64,000 bases of DNA from Arthrobacter sp. MMS18-M83 (GTDB lineage Bacteria; Actinomycetota; Actinomycetes; Actinomycetales; Micrococcaceae), in the NCBI RefSeq assembly GCF_026683955.1, contig NZ_CP113343.1:4712001-4776000 (forward strand). The letters are read 5' to 3'. The translations under genes were made by a program, and so were the position numbers. Positions 52,478 to 61,169 of the stretch are shown one piece after another. Each line of letters begins with the position of its first letter. Position 1 is the stretch's first letter. Under the pieces are notes generated by a model. The model was not told the origin of the DNA. It worked only from the letters and a program-made list of their open reading frames with translations, and ran no database searches.

Positions 52478-52708
52478 CTATCGGGTGCCGGCGTCGGGCT
52501 CGTTGATGCCGAGTGCGGACCGGAGGTCGGCTTCCCGCTCATTCATTCCGGCGCGCACTGCGTCGGCGAAGTCATACACGCCATCAGCCAGCCGGGCTAC
52601 GGCGCGATTCAGGCCGTCGGGACCGATATTGGCCTTCGCTTCGGTGATCTTGCGGAAGGCAATGATTCCGATTGCCACGCCGATCCCCATCCAGACGATT
52701 CTTTTCAC
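52478..52708 (-). CDS. Small membrane protein between rpsD and alaS (DUF6167-like)
   Basis: 76 residues. One N-terminal hydrophobic helix (VWMGIGVAIGIIAF) is followed by a charged amphipathic part (LNRAVARLADGVYDFADAVRAGMNEREADLR). The start is a GTG at 52708. Proteins of this kind occupy the same spot in many Actinobacteria. It lies 24 bases after the DUF948-like gene. Function unknown. Confidence 0.75.
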   Translation of the reverse strand: MKRIVWMGIGVAIGIIAFRKITEAKANIGPDGLNRAVARLADGVYDFADAVRAGMNEREADLRSALGINEPDAGTR

Positions 52709-52732
52709 AATGTTCCTGACTTACGAACGGGT

Positions 52733-53107
52733 TCAGCGGCTGCGGCGGCCACTGCTCGATTTGCGGCGGTTGGAAAAAGCCGTACGCACTCCGTAGCTGA
52801 ATGCGGCCACCTTGATGAGCGGTGAACCGACAGTTGCGGCCACCAGGGAGGACAACGCGGAGATGTTGGCTGAGGCATCGGAAACGTTGGAGGTGATGCC
52901 ATCCACCTTCTTCAGCTGCTGGTTGGTCGTGGAGACCGTTGCAGTGACTTCATCCATCAGGGGCGTCGCTCCGTCGCTCAGCGAGCGGATGGAGGTGCGG
53001 ACTTCGTCAAAGACCCGCCCAAGTTTGAGGATCGGGACAGCCAGCAGCAACACAAGGAGCGCAAAGACTCCGGCCGCGATCAGGCCTGCAATATCGCCAC
53101 CAGTCAT
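52733..53107 (-). CDS. DUF948-like membrane protein
   Basis: 124 residues from the ATG at 53107. The N-terminal helix IAGLIAAGVFALLVLLLAVPI is followed by a coiled-coil-like region (VRTSIRSLSDGATPLMDEVTATVSTTNQQLKKVDGITSNVSD) typical of DUF948, and a basic Ser/Arg tail. A GTG two codons earlier is closer to the AGGAG sequence and could be the start. It is conserved upstream of alaS in relatives; probably an envelope-associated structural protein, but no activity is known. Confidence 0.78.
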   Translation of the reverse strand: MTGGDIAGLIAAGVFALLVLLLAVPILKLGRVFDEVRTSIRSLSDGATPLMDEVTATVSTTNQQLKKVDGITSNVSDASANISALSSLVAATVGSPLIKVAAFSYGVRTAFSNRRKSSSGRRSR

Positions 53108-53200
53108 GGACACTCATCTCCTAGCATTTGTTGCGTTGCGGTGGGCGCGCCGTGCGGCTCCGCACGGACGGTCCCCGGCTTGGCTTCCCCAAGTACCTTA

Positions 53201-53244
53201 CATACAAAGAAGCCCGCGGCGCGTGCCACGGGCTTCTTTGTATG
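53201..53244. terminator. Strong bidirectional-looking terminator after rpsD
   Basis: Perfect 16-bp arms (CATACAAAGAAGCCCG and CGGGCTTCTTTGTATG) around a 12-base loop. It follows the rpsD stop by 13 bases on the minus strand and insulates the DUF948-alaS operon. Confidence 0.93.
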
Positions 53245-53257
53245 CGCTTGCTGGAAT

Positions 53258-53878
53258 TTAGCGAGCGTAGAATTCGACGACGAGCTGCTCTTCGCAGGTC
53301 ACGGGGACCTCGGAGCGCTTCGGACGACGAACCAGGCGTGCCTGCAGGGCGTCAATCTTGACGTCCAGGTAAGCCGGAACGACGTTCAGAACGTGTGCGC
53401 CGGCAGCTGCAACCTGGAACGGAGCCATGACTTCGCTGCGGCTGTGAACGTGGATGAGCTGGCCTTCGGCAACGCGGAACGACGGGCGGTCCACGCGGAT
53501 ACCGTCAACGAGGATGTGGCGGTGCACAACCAGCTGGCGGGCCTGGGCGATGGTGCGGGCGAAGCCGGCACGCAGCACGAGGGCGTCGAGACGCATTTCG
53601 AGCAGTTCGATCAGGTTTTCACCGGTCAGGCCCTTGGTGCGACGTGCTTCTTCGAAGGCACGGGTCATCTGGGCTTCGCGGATGCCGTACTGGGCGCGCA
53701 GACGCTGCTTTTCGCGCAGACGTACGGCGTAGTCGGAGTCCTGCTTCTTGCGGGCACGGCCATGCTCACCGGGGCCGTACGGGCGGCGCTCCATGTACTT
53801 GGCGGCCTTGGGGGTCAGAGCGATGCCGAGTGCACGCGAAAGGCGTGCGGTACGGCGAGCACGAGTGTTGTTAGCCAC
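53258..53878 (-). CDS. rpsD: 30S ribosomal protein S4
   Basis: Primary 16S rRNA-binding protein of the small subunit. 206 residues; the N-terminal domain lacks the zinc Cys residues (C-minus form), and the S4 RNA-binding domain is at about 95-155 (LEMRLDALVLRAGFARTIAQARQLVVHRHI). It is monocistronic here: a terminator follows and 170 bases separate it from rarA upstream. Confidence 0.98.
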   Translation of the reverse strand: MANNTRARRTARLSRALGIALTPKAAKYMERRPYGPGEHGRARKKQDSDYAVRLREKQRLRAQYGIREAQMTRAFEEARRTKGLTGENLIELLEMRLDALVLRAGFARTIAQARQLVVHRHILVDGIRVDRPSFRVAEGQLIHVHSRSEVMAPFQVAAAGAHVLNVVPAYLDVKIDALQARLVRRPKRSEVPVTCEEQLVVEFYAR

Positions 53879-54048
53879 TTGTGTCCTTCCAATATCTGCG
53901 GTGTGTCAGTGTTACTGGCCTCCATGAGGGAGAGCATCGGCCAACCGCTGCCTTTTGCTACGGGGCGCAGGGCACAGCATCAAAACGTGAATTTTGATGG
54001 AATGTGCGTCCGTGCCTTGCCAGACAAGCATCCATCGTACCATGAGGC

Positions 54049-55518
54049 TTACTTGCCTCGGATGATCCTGCGGAGCCGCTCGAGTCGGGGGGCAATGTCC
54101 CGTTCGGCACCGTTCCCGGTGGGTTCGTAGTAGTCCTTGCCCACCAGGTCATCCGGGGCGTATTGCTGGGTGGCCACGCCATGAGGGGCATCGTGGGCGT
54201 AGGTGTAGCCCTGGCCGTGGCCAAGCCCCTTCGCTCCTTGGTAATGGGCGTCCCGCAAGTGCGCCGGAATTCCGGTCCCCATCCCCGCTCGTACATCGGC
54301 AATGGCTTTGTTGATGCCCATGTAGGCGGCATTGGACTTTGGCGCTGTGGCCAGGTGCACCACGGCTTCGGCGAGGATGATACGGCCCTCGGGCATGCCG
54401 ATCAGCTGCACTGCCTGGGCAGCGGCGACGGCGGTCTGAAGCGCGGTGGGATCGGCCATTCCGATGTCCTCGGCAGCGGAAATGACGATCCGGCGGGCCA
54501 CGAAGCGAGGGTCTTCGCCGGCTTCGAGCATGCGGGCCAGGTAGTGGAGGGCCGCGTCGACGTCCGAGCCGCGGATCGATTTGATGAACGCACTGGCGAC
54601 GTCGTAGTGCTGGTCCCCTGCCCGGTCGTACCGGACGGCGGCCACGTCCAGGGCCCGCTCCGTGTGGCGGAGTTCGACGACGACCGGAGCCTCGGGGGCG
54701 CCGTCACCCGCGAGCCCCTCCTCTTCGGAGGCGTCGCCGTCGTTGTTCCGGTCCCCGTAAGCGACGCCGGCGGCGGCCTCGAGCGCCGTCAGCGCGCGGC
54801 GCGCGTCTCCCCCGGACAAGCGGACCAAGTGCTCGAGGGCTTCCGGGCTGAGCTCCACCTTCCCTGCCAGGCCGCGGGCGTCGGCAACTGCCCGCTGCAG
54901 GAGACCTTCGATATCGGCGTCCGTGAGAGGTTTCAGGGTGAGCAACAATGACCGGGACAGCAGCGGCGAGACAACCGAGAAGGACGGGTTTTCAGTTGTA
55001 GCCGCGACCAGGACTACCCAGCGGTTCTCGACGCCGGGAAGCAGGGCGTCCTGTTGGGCTTTGTTGAAGCGGTGGATCTCATCAAGGAAGAGCACGGTTG
55101 TTGTCCGGTAAAGATCCCGCGCTGTCAGGGCATTCTCCATGACGAGCCGGACATCCTTGACCCCGGCGGTGATCGCCGACAATTCAACGAACTTCCTGCC
55201 GGGTCCGCGGGCGATGACGTGGGCAAGCGTCGTCTTGCCGGTACCCGGCGGTCCCCACAAGATGACCGAGCTTGGACCTGCGGGACCGGCGGCGTCGGCC
55301 CCGGCGGCAAGCTGCCGCAACGGAGACCCCTGGCCCAGCAAGTGCTGCTGTCCCACGACGTCGTCCAGTGTCCGGGGACGCATGCGGACGGCCAGAGGAC
55401 TCCGCGGCGACGCTCGACGCGCTGTGCCTGCACGTCCATCGCCGGAACGGTTCGAATCGGCCGCCTGGCTGCCGTCGTCGTCGTCGCTGTCCGCGCCGGC
55501 ACCAAAGAGATCTTCCAC
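54049..55518 (-). CDS. rarA: Replication-associated recombination protein RarA (MgsA)
   Basis: AAA+ ATPase acting at stalled forks with SSB. Walker [12 protein letters not shown] is at about residue 90 and Walker [12 protein letters not shown] follows; [14 protein letters not shown] is sensor 2. The C-terminal tetramerisation domain contains [14 protein letters not shown] and [14 protein letters not shown]. 489 residues; about 40 acidic/basic low-complexity residues precede the core, so a later start is possible. A further Asp/Glu-rich insertion ([19 protein letters not shown]) lies in the middle. Confidence 0.95.
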   Translation of the reverse strand: MEDLFGAGADSDDDDGSQAADSNRSGDGRAGTARRASPRSPLAVRMRPRTLDDVVGQQHLLGQGSPLRQLAAGADAAGPAGPSSVILWGPPGTGKTTLAHVIARGPGRKFVELSAITAGVKDVRLVMENALTARDLYRTTTVLFLDEIHRFNKAQQDALLPGVENRWVVLVAATTENPSFSVVSPLLSRSLLLTLKPLTDADIEGLLQRAVADARGLAGKVELSPEALEHLVRLSGGDARRALTALEAAAGVAYGDRNNDGDASEEEGLAGDGAPEAPVVVELRHTERALDVAAVRYDRAGDQHYDVASAFIKSIRGSDVDAALHYLARMLEAGEDPRFVARRIVISAAEDIGMADPTALQTAVAAAQAVQLIGMPEGRIILAEAVVHLATAPKSNAAYMGINKAIADVRAGMGTGIPAHLRDAHYQGAKGLGHGQGYTYAHDAPHGVATQQYAPDDLVGKDYYEPTGNGAERDIAPRLERLRRIIRGK

Positions 55519-55559
55519 ATGGATAGGCTACTCATGATTCCAGCGAAGGAGACATCGAC

Positions 55560-56237
55560 GTGGAGATCCGGCCATCCGGCCCCAACGAAAAGCAACCCCC
55601 TCGGGCGGGGCGCACCGCCTTCATCCCTGGTTCCCGGTTGCCCGGTTGGGTGGAGCGCTTCGCCGCGAGCCATGGCGCGCTTCAGGAAGAGCCCGACGAC
55701 GGCGGTACGCTTTTGCGGGCGGCGGATGGCGCCACGGCGCTGCTGAAAGCCCCTTGGCCCGTTGATGGAAGGCCCGGCAAGGGCACCAACACGCTGGAGC
55801 GTTTGGCATCGCTTGCTTCACAGGAAAGGCGGCTTGGGGTCATTCTGGTCCGCCGGGGAGGCTACGCGGTGGGTGTGGTGAGCGGCGGCAAAGTCTCTGC
55901 GTCCAAATCGGGTTCGCGCTATGTGCAGTCACGCTCGGCGGCAGGAGGATCCTCGCAGCAGCGCTTTGCCCGGCGTCGGGAGAACCAGGCCAACGCGCTG
56001 GCTGAGGCAGTGGCCGGTTATGCCGCCGGTGTGTTCGCCGGACAAAGTATTGAATATCTCGTTCTGGGCGGAGACGCCGCGCTTTCCTCCGCGGTCCTGG
56101 AGGAAAGGGCGTTGAAGGAGTACGCGTCGCGGAAACAATTGCCGTTTCTGGCAGTTGCCGATCCCAACGCAACTGTCCTTCGCAGGGCTGCGGCAGATGC
56201 GTGCGCCGTACGGATCGACGTCACGGATCCGCTGTAG
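55560..56237 (+). CDS. acVLRF1-type peptidyl-tRNA hydrolase / release factor
   Basis: Actinobacterial member of the VLRF1 family (Vms1-like release factors), expected to free nascent chains from stalled ribosomal subunits in ribosome quality control. The catalytic-loop signature is GGSSQQRFARRRENQ (residues 129-143), with Gln133/134 in the place of the conserved catalytic Gln of the Vms1/eRF1-like fold. 225 residues. The GTG at 55560 lies nine bases after AAGGAG. It is divergent from rarA with 41 bases between them and overlaps the convergent PucR-type gene by 17 bases. Substrate range and partners in Actinobacteria are poorly known. Confidence 0.85.
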   Translation: MEIRPSGPNEKQPPRAGRTAFIPGSRLPGWVERFAASHGALQEEPDDGGTLLRAADGATALLKAPWPVDGRPGKGTNTLERLASLASQERRLGVILVRRGGYAVGVVSGGKVSASKSGSRYVQSRSAAGGSSQQRFARRRENQANALAEAVAGYAAGVFAGQSIEYLVLGGDAALSSAVLEERALKEYASRKQLPFLAVADPNATVLRRAAADACAVRIDVTDPL

Positions 56238-57396
56238 CGGTTCGCAGCGCCAACACCGCCAACGCAAGATCGGTGGGGTTCTGGAGGTCCAGCCCGGTGT
56301 AGCGTTCGAACGCCGCCAACCGGTTCACCACTGTGTTCCGATGACAAAAGAGCTTGCGTGCCGTCTCCACCAGGCTGCCTGTCCCGAGGAACGTAGTGGC
56401 CGCTTCGAGGATGCGCGACCGTTCCTGCGGTGCACAGTCCTGCAGCTTGGGAAACACGAGTTGCCCCGGATCACAACCGAGCTGGGACAATCTGTGTCTG
56501 GTGATGGACAACCACCTGTCCCTGAGGGTGAAGACGCCAACGCTTCCCATAGGCAAATCGCGCATGACTTCGCGGGCGGCGGCAGCCGAGGTCCTCACAC
56601 TGCCGAGCCCTTCAGCCAGTGGGGCCACTGCTACTGCCATGCCATCGAAGAGGACTGACTCGTCATAGGTGAGCGCGTCGCTAAGCTCGGCCTGGCCCTG
56701 CCCGCCCCGCTTGTGGATGACCAGGGTGTGGTGCTCTTGGTCGAAAGTAAAGAAGGCTTCTATCCTCCTAGTCCGGTGACGCAGGCGGCGTTGTACGCTC
56801 AGGCTGTCTTCCCTGCTGACCGCTGCTACAAGGAACCGTGCGCCGACGTCGACGCGTAGGGCTCCGGCGATCCGGGCAAGATCCGATTCCGACGGTTCAC
56901 CGGGGGCCAATAGTTGCGAGAGGTACTGGTGATGCAGATCAGCGTTGGCCTGCTCGATATCCTCGAGTTCAGCGACGTACCGTGCTTGGACGCGTGAGGC
57001 AAATGTGTCCACCGTGCGCCAGACGAGTTCGGTCCTGCTGACAAGCAGCGCCGGATCCACCGCCAAGGCGGATGCGGACAACGCATCCCACACCACCGAA
57101 AAGTCCAACCTGATCGCGCGCACCAGGCTGTCCAAGGGGAGCCCTTGCCTGGCGCGGCGCTTGCCTAGCTCTGCGGCGATGGACTCGAGGGCGTCCATGT
57201 TGGTTCCTCCATCCCGCAGCACGCCGAGAATGGCCACCAAGGAATCATGGCTGCTCCGGCGAAGGTCCTCGATGGTGAGCCCGGACTCGCTGTACACCGG
57301 ATCCTGGAGGATTCTCGCGATGAATGTATCCACCATGCCAGGGATCAGTTCCGACAACGCCGCAACCACGCCCCGCCATTTCGCATCGTCCGTCAT
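56221..57396 (-). CDS. PucR/CdaR-type transcriptional regulator
   Basis: Regulator with an N-terminal ligand-sensing region (residues about 20-170, RsbRD-like helical), a GGDEF-like middle domain and the C-terminal PucR helix-turn-helix (LFCHRNTVVNRLAAFERYTGLDL). 391 residues from the ATG at 57396, which has GGAGGTG just ahead. ATGs at 57423 and 57462 are alternatives. It is divergent from the amino-acid permease operon, with a palindrome between, so it is the probable local activator or repressor. Confidence 0.88.
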   Translation of the reverse strand: MTDDAKWRGVVAALSELIPGMVDTFIARILQDPVYSESGLTIEDLRRSSHDSLVAILGVLRDGGTNMDALESIAAELGKRRARQGLPLDSLVRAIRLDFSVVWDALSASALAVDPALLVSRTELVWRTVDTFASRVQARYVAELEDIEQANADLHHQYLSQLLAPGEPSESDLARIAGALRVDVGARFLVAAVSREDSLSVQRRLRHRTRRIEAFFTFDQEHHTLVIHKRGGQGQAELSDALTYDESVLFDGMAVAVAPLAEGLGSVRTSAAAAREVMRDLPMGSVGVFTLRDRWLSITRHRLSQLGCDPGQLVFPKLQDCAPQERSRILEAATTFLGTGSLVETARKLFCHRNTVVNRLAAFERYTGLDLQNPTDLALAVLALRTATADP

Positions 57397-57447
57397 GGCA
57401 CCTCCACTGTCCTCCTTCATCATGCCTCCCCAAGAGGAAACGCCGCT

Positions 57448-57461
57448 TGTACCTTCGTACA
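57448..57461. promoter_or_regulatory. Palindrome TGTAC-CTTC-GTACA, candidate operator
   Basis: Perfect 5-bp arms in the divergent region between the PucR-type regulator and the permease operon, followed by ATTAAT. It lies about 50 bases upstream of the regulator start and 115 bases before the permease start. Probable binding site for the regulator; unproven. Confidence 0.45.
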
Positions 57462-57575
57462 TTAATTGGCCCCGATCCGAGGTGATGTTGTCATTGGCCG
57501 CGCCGCCGTTGCTTGGGACGATCGATGTCAGCCATTTTTATGCGGCTCCCCAAATTTATAGGCCAGGAGTTTTCG

Positions 57576-59069
57576 ATGACCACCAACATCCCTGTCGAGG
57601 AGCGGCCAACGGCTGTCCGCTCCGACGAACAGTCCGGATATAAGAAAGGCCTGTCCAACAGGCAGGTGCAGATGATCGGGATGGGCGGTGCCATCGGCAC
57701 CGGCTTGTTCCTTGGCGCCGGAGGCCGGCTTGCTTTGGCCGGTCCTGTCCTTCCCGTTGTCTATGCGATCTGCGGCGTCTTCGCCTTCTTCGTCCTGCGA
57801 GCCCTGGGCGAGCTCGTCCTGCACCGTCCGTCGTCGGGCTCCTTCGTTTCCTACGCGAGGGAGTTCTTCGGCGAAAAGGCTGCCTATGTTTCGGGCTGGG
57901 TGTACGCGATCTCCTGGGCGCTCACGGCGATCGTGGACATCACCGCCATCGCGGTCTACTTCCACTACTGGACGGCCTTCAGCTCCGTTCCCCAGTGGGT
58001 CCTGGCTCTGGCTGCACTGGCGGTCGTGACCGGCGTGAACCTGATTTCCGTCAAGCTTTTCGGTGAACTCGAGTTCTGGTTCGCCATCATCAAGGTAGGT
58101 GCCTTGGTGGCCTTCCTGATCGTTGGCGGCATCTTCTTCGCCGGCAATTTCCCCGTCGCAGGCCACAGCCCCGGTTTCTCCCTGATCGCCGAAAACGGCG
58201 GCCTGCTGCCGAACGGGCTCCTGCCGGCCGTCATCATCGTCCAGGGCATCGTGTTCGCCTACGCCGGGATAGACCTGATCGGTGTCGCGGCCGGTGAAAC
58301 AAAGAACCCGGCGAAGGTCATGCCGAAGGCTGTCAACGCGGTGATTTTTCGGATCGCTATCTTCTACGTCGGGTCTTCGGCGCTGCTGGCCCTGCTGCTT
58401 CCCTTCAACGCCTACAAGGCCGGCGAATCGCCGTTCGTGACCTTCTTTGCCGCCATTGGCGTCCCTGGTGCAGGCGATGTCATGAACTTCGTGGTGCTGA
58501 CCGCGGCGTTGTCCAGCCTGAACGCGGGCCTGTATTCGACCGGACGTATCTACCGCTCCATGGCCCAGACCGGCACGGCGCCCAAGTTCATGGAACGGAT
58601 GAGCCGAGGGGGTGTTCCCTACGGCGGAATCCTCTTCACCGCGGCCATCACCTTGCTGGGAGTGGGACTGAATGCCGTGGTTCCGGCCATGGCCTTCGAG
58701 ATCGCACTCAACGCGACGGCGTTGGCCATCCTGTGTACCTGGGGAACCATCGTCCTGTGCCAGCTCAAGCTCTACAAGCTGTCCAGGAAGGGGCTCATGC
58801 TCCGGCCGGCGTTCCGGATGCTTGGCGCTCCACGGACGTCATACCTCACTTTGGCTTTTCTCGCCGGCGTCATGGTCCTTATGGTCTTCGACTTCCCCGT
58901 GGGGACATACACGGTTGTATCCCTTGCCATCATTGTTCCGGCACTCATCGCCGGATGGTTCGCCGTCCGCAAACGCGTGAGCGAACTGGCAATCATCAAT
59001 CCCGGAAGCCATCTCCTTCCGGTCATCACATCCACTCCCAAGAACCAAACGGAAGGCTCCGCATCATGA
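57576..59069 (+). CDS. Amino-acid permease of the AAT family (asparagine-permease-like)
   Basis: Twelve-helix APC-superfamily proton symporter. After a charged N-terminus comes [25 protein letters not shown], the AAT signature, then [30 protein letters not shown], which closely resembles AnsP-type L-asparagine permeases. The ATG at 57576, with AGGAG seven bases before, gives 497 residues. The stop overlaps the next ATG. The real substrate may differ, since the downstream genes point to a lysine-type amino acid or derivative. Confidence 0.88.
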   Translation: MTTNIPVEERPTAVRSDEQSGYKKGLSNRQVQMIGMGGAIGTGLFLGAGGRLALAGPVLPVVYAICGVFAFFVLRALGELVLHRPSSGSFVSYAREFFGEKAAYVSGWVYAISWALTAIVDITAIAVYFHYWTAFSSVPQWVLALAALAVVTGVNLISVKLFGELEFWFAIIKVGALVAFLIVGGIFFAGNFPVAGHSPGFSLIAENGGLLPNGLLPAVIIVQGIVFAYAGIDLIGVAAGETKNPAKVMPKAVNAVIFRIAIFYVGSSALLALLLPFNAYKAGESPFVTFFAAIGVPGAGDVMNFVVLTAALSSLNAGLYSTGRIYRSMAQTGTAPKFMERMSRGGVPYGGILFTAAITLLGVGLNAVVPAMAFEIALNATALAILCTWGTIVLCQLKLYKLSRKGLMLRPAFRMLGAPRTSYLTLAFLAGVMVLMVFDFPVGTYTVVSLAIIVPALIAGWFAVRKRVSELAIINPGSHLLPVITSTPKNQTEGSAS

Positions 59070-60340
59070 GCACCCCTACTATCGGAGCGAACACAGGCGT
59101 CACCGCTGCTGAGGCCTTCCTCCGCGACTTCCGCAGCCTCTCCGCCATTGGCGAGACCCCAGGCCATGGCGTAGACCGGCAGGCAGCAACCACCGCCGAC
59201 GCACAGGCCCGCACCTGGTTCACCTCCTTGGCTGCCCAGTACGGCTTCCGCACCGAAACGGACCAGGTAGGCAACATCTACGCCCTCCTGGAATGGACGC
59301 CCGGCGCGCCTTACGTCCTGGTTGGATCTCACCTGGACAGCCAGCCGACAGCCGGCAAGTACGACGGCGCCTATGGGGTGGCTGCCGCCCTGCACGCCGG
59401 GCGGCGCCTGGCCGAGTCCGCCGTTCCCGGGGAGAAGCCCAAGTACAACCTGGCCGTGGTGGACTGGTTCAACGAAGAGGGCTGCCGCTTCGCGCCTTCC
59501 ATGATGGGAAGCTCCGTCTACACCGGAAAACTGCCGGCTGAAACCGCCCTCGCCATCACCGACGTCGATGGCGTCACCGTGCGCCAGGCGCTGTCCGCCA
59601 TCGGGCAGCTTGGCAGCGGCAGCGGCCCCCAGGCGGCAGCCTACGCCGAGATCCACATTGAGCAGGGCCGGTCCCTCGAGGACTCCGGAACCACGATAGG
59701 CCTGGTTCACTCCTGCTGGGCCGCAGCCAAATACAGCGTCACCGTCCATGGCGAGCAAGCCCACACGGGTTCGGCCGTCATCGCCGACCGCAAGGATGCC
59801 CTCCTGGGCGCGTCTCGGATTGTGGTCCTGCTGCGCGAGATCGCAGACCACTTCCAGGGAGCTGTGCTGCACACCTCGGTGGGGCAGCTAACCGTCTACC
59901 CGAACTCGCCCGTGGTGGTTCCGTCCAAGGTGGAACTGGTCATGGACATGCGCACCGCAGACGAGGACGTGCTGGCCGCGGCCAAAACGCTGCTCCGTGC
60001 CGGCATCTCCCACATCGAGGTCGAAACCAACGTCTCGATCGATGTCGAGGAATCCCATGCCTGGGGCATCAACCCGTACCAGCCCGCCGGCGTCGAACTG
60101 GCCCGCGAGTGCGCCGACAAGCTGGAGCTAAGCAGTGCCCCCGTTTTCACCCTGGCCGGCCACGACTCGATCAACATGAAGGACATCGTTCCCACGGTCA
60201 TGCTGTTTGTCCCCAGCGTGGACGGCATCTCACACAACGAGCGCGAGTTCACACACGACGACGACGCCTGCGCCGGAGTGGACATGCTCACCGAAGTGGT
60301 GGCCCGCCTCTGCCGTGGAGACCTGGACGGGGCGAAATGA
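59066..60340 (+). CDS. M20-family Zn-dependent amidohydrolase (N-carbamoylase/allantoate-amidohydrolase-like)
   Basis: Binuclear metallo-hydrolase of C-N bonds such as N-carbamoyl amino acids. Metal ligands: His89 and Asp91 in GSHLDSQ, Asp100 in KYDGAYG, catalytic Glu pair in [10 protein letters not shown] (137-138), IHIEQG and a late His in AGHDSINM. 424 residues, single domain plus dimerisation domain. The ATG overlaps the permease stop (ATGA) and its stop overlaps the next ATG. It may release the amino acid from an imported N-modified form. A role as the only amide-cleaving enzyme is unlikely because an amidase follows. Confidence 0.88.
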   Translation: MSTPTIGANTGVTAAEAFLRDFRSLSAIGETPGHGVDRQAATTADAQARTWFTSLAAQYGFRTETDQVGNIYALLEWTPGAPYVLVGSHLDSQPTAGKYDGAYGVAAALHAGRRLAESAVPGEKPKYNLAVVDWFNEEGCRFAPSMMGSSVYTGKLPAETALAITDVDGVTVRQALSAIGQLGSGSGPQAAAYAEIHIEQGRSLEDSGTTIGLVHSCWAAAKYSVTVHGEQAHTGSAVIADRKDALLGASRIVVLLREIADHFQGAVLHTSVGQLTVYPNSPVVVPSKVELVMDMRTADEDVLAAAKTLLRAGISHIEVETNVSIDVEESHAWGINPYQPAGVELARECADKLELSSAPVFTLAGHDSINMKDIVPTVMLFVPSVDGISHNEREFTHDDDACAGVDMLTEVVARLCRGDLDGAK

Positions 60341-61161
60341 CACCGGCGCACGAGCCTGATGTGCGTGTTGCCGTCCTTCAGGCTACCGGCCTCGTTGGTT
60401 CGCCGGCCGAAAACCTCCGGCGCATCGCAGCCCGGGCGCAGGAGGCCCGGCAACGCGGCGCAGAGCTCCTGGTCACCCCGGAGCTGTTCACCAGCGGCTA
60501 TGCACCAACCGCGGTCCACGGCACCGACGGCACCGCGCAGCGCGAGCAGCTCGCCGCCATCGCCGTCGAACACGGCATCGCACTGGCGGCCTCCACCGTG
60601 GAACATGAGGACGGCAGGCGCTACATCAGCGCCTCCCTGTTTGGCCCCGACGGCACGGAACTGGCCCGCTACCGCAAGCAGAACCTGTTCGGCACCGACG
60701 AGAACTCTGTGTTCACGCCCGGAAGCGAGGCGCCCGCCGTCGTGGACTTCAAGGGTGTCAAGATCGCCCTGGGCATTTGCTTCGACGTCGAGTTCCCCGA
60801 GTTCGTGCGGTCCACCGCCCTGGCGGGCGCCGAGTTGCTGTGCGTGCCGACGGCGGTACCGCTGCGGGCCGGGGACGACGCTGGCGAGCAGCCCTTCGAC
60901 ACACGGCTGATCCCCTCCATGGTGGTCCCCACCCGCGCTCTCGAAAGCCAGATCTTCATCGCGTACGCCAACCATGCCGGCCCGGACTTCGCAGGGTTGA
61001 GCACCGTCGCCGACCCGTATGGGCGGCGGCTGGCGACGGCATCCGGCGAAGGTGAGCTGATCCTCGCCGACGTGGACCTCGCGGTCCTTGCCCAGGCTCG
61101 CCGGGACACCGACTACCTGGCCCGCTTCATGACCAACGAACCTACCGCAACAAACCACTAA
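60337..61161 (+). CDS. Nitrilase-superfamily amidase (DavA-like)
   Basis: Carbon-nitrogen hydrolase. Catalytic triad visible: Glu49 in VTPELF, Lys114 in RYRKQNLF and Cys148 in LGICFDVEFPE. 274 residues, cytoplasmic. The nearest functional analogy is 5-aminovaleramidase of lysine catabolism, since the next gene resembles lysine 2-monooxygenase, which produces that amide. Other omega- or aliphatic-amide substrates are possible. Four-base overlap upstream; eight bases before the flavoenzyme. Confidence 0.88.
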   Translation: MTPAHEPDVRVAVLQATGLVGSPAENLRRIAARAQEARQRGAELLVTPELFTSGYAPTAVHGTDGTAQREQLAAIAVEHGIALAASTVEHEDGRRYISASLFGPDGTELARYRKQNLFGTDENSVFTPGSEAPAVVDFKGVKIALGICFDVEFPEFVRSTALAGAELLCVPTAVPLRAGDDAGEQPFDTRLIPSMVVPTRALESQIFIAYANHAGPDFAGLSTVADPYGRRLATASGEGELILADVDLAVLAQARRDTDYLARFMTNEPTATNH

Positions 61162-61169
61162 GGACACCA

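Noticed and set aside
53879..54048. Possible S4 leader RNA or small gene before rpsD
   Set aside because: No stem set or coding frame could be recognised by eye; left unannotated.
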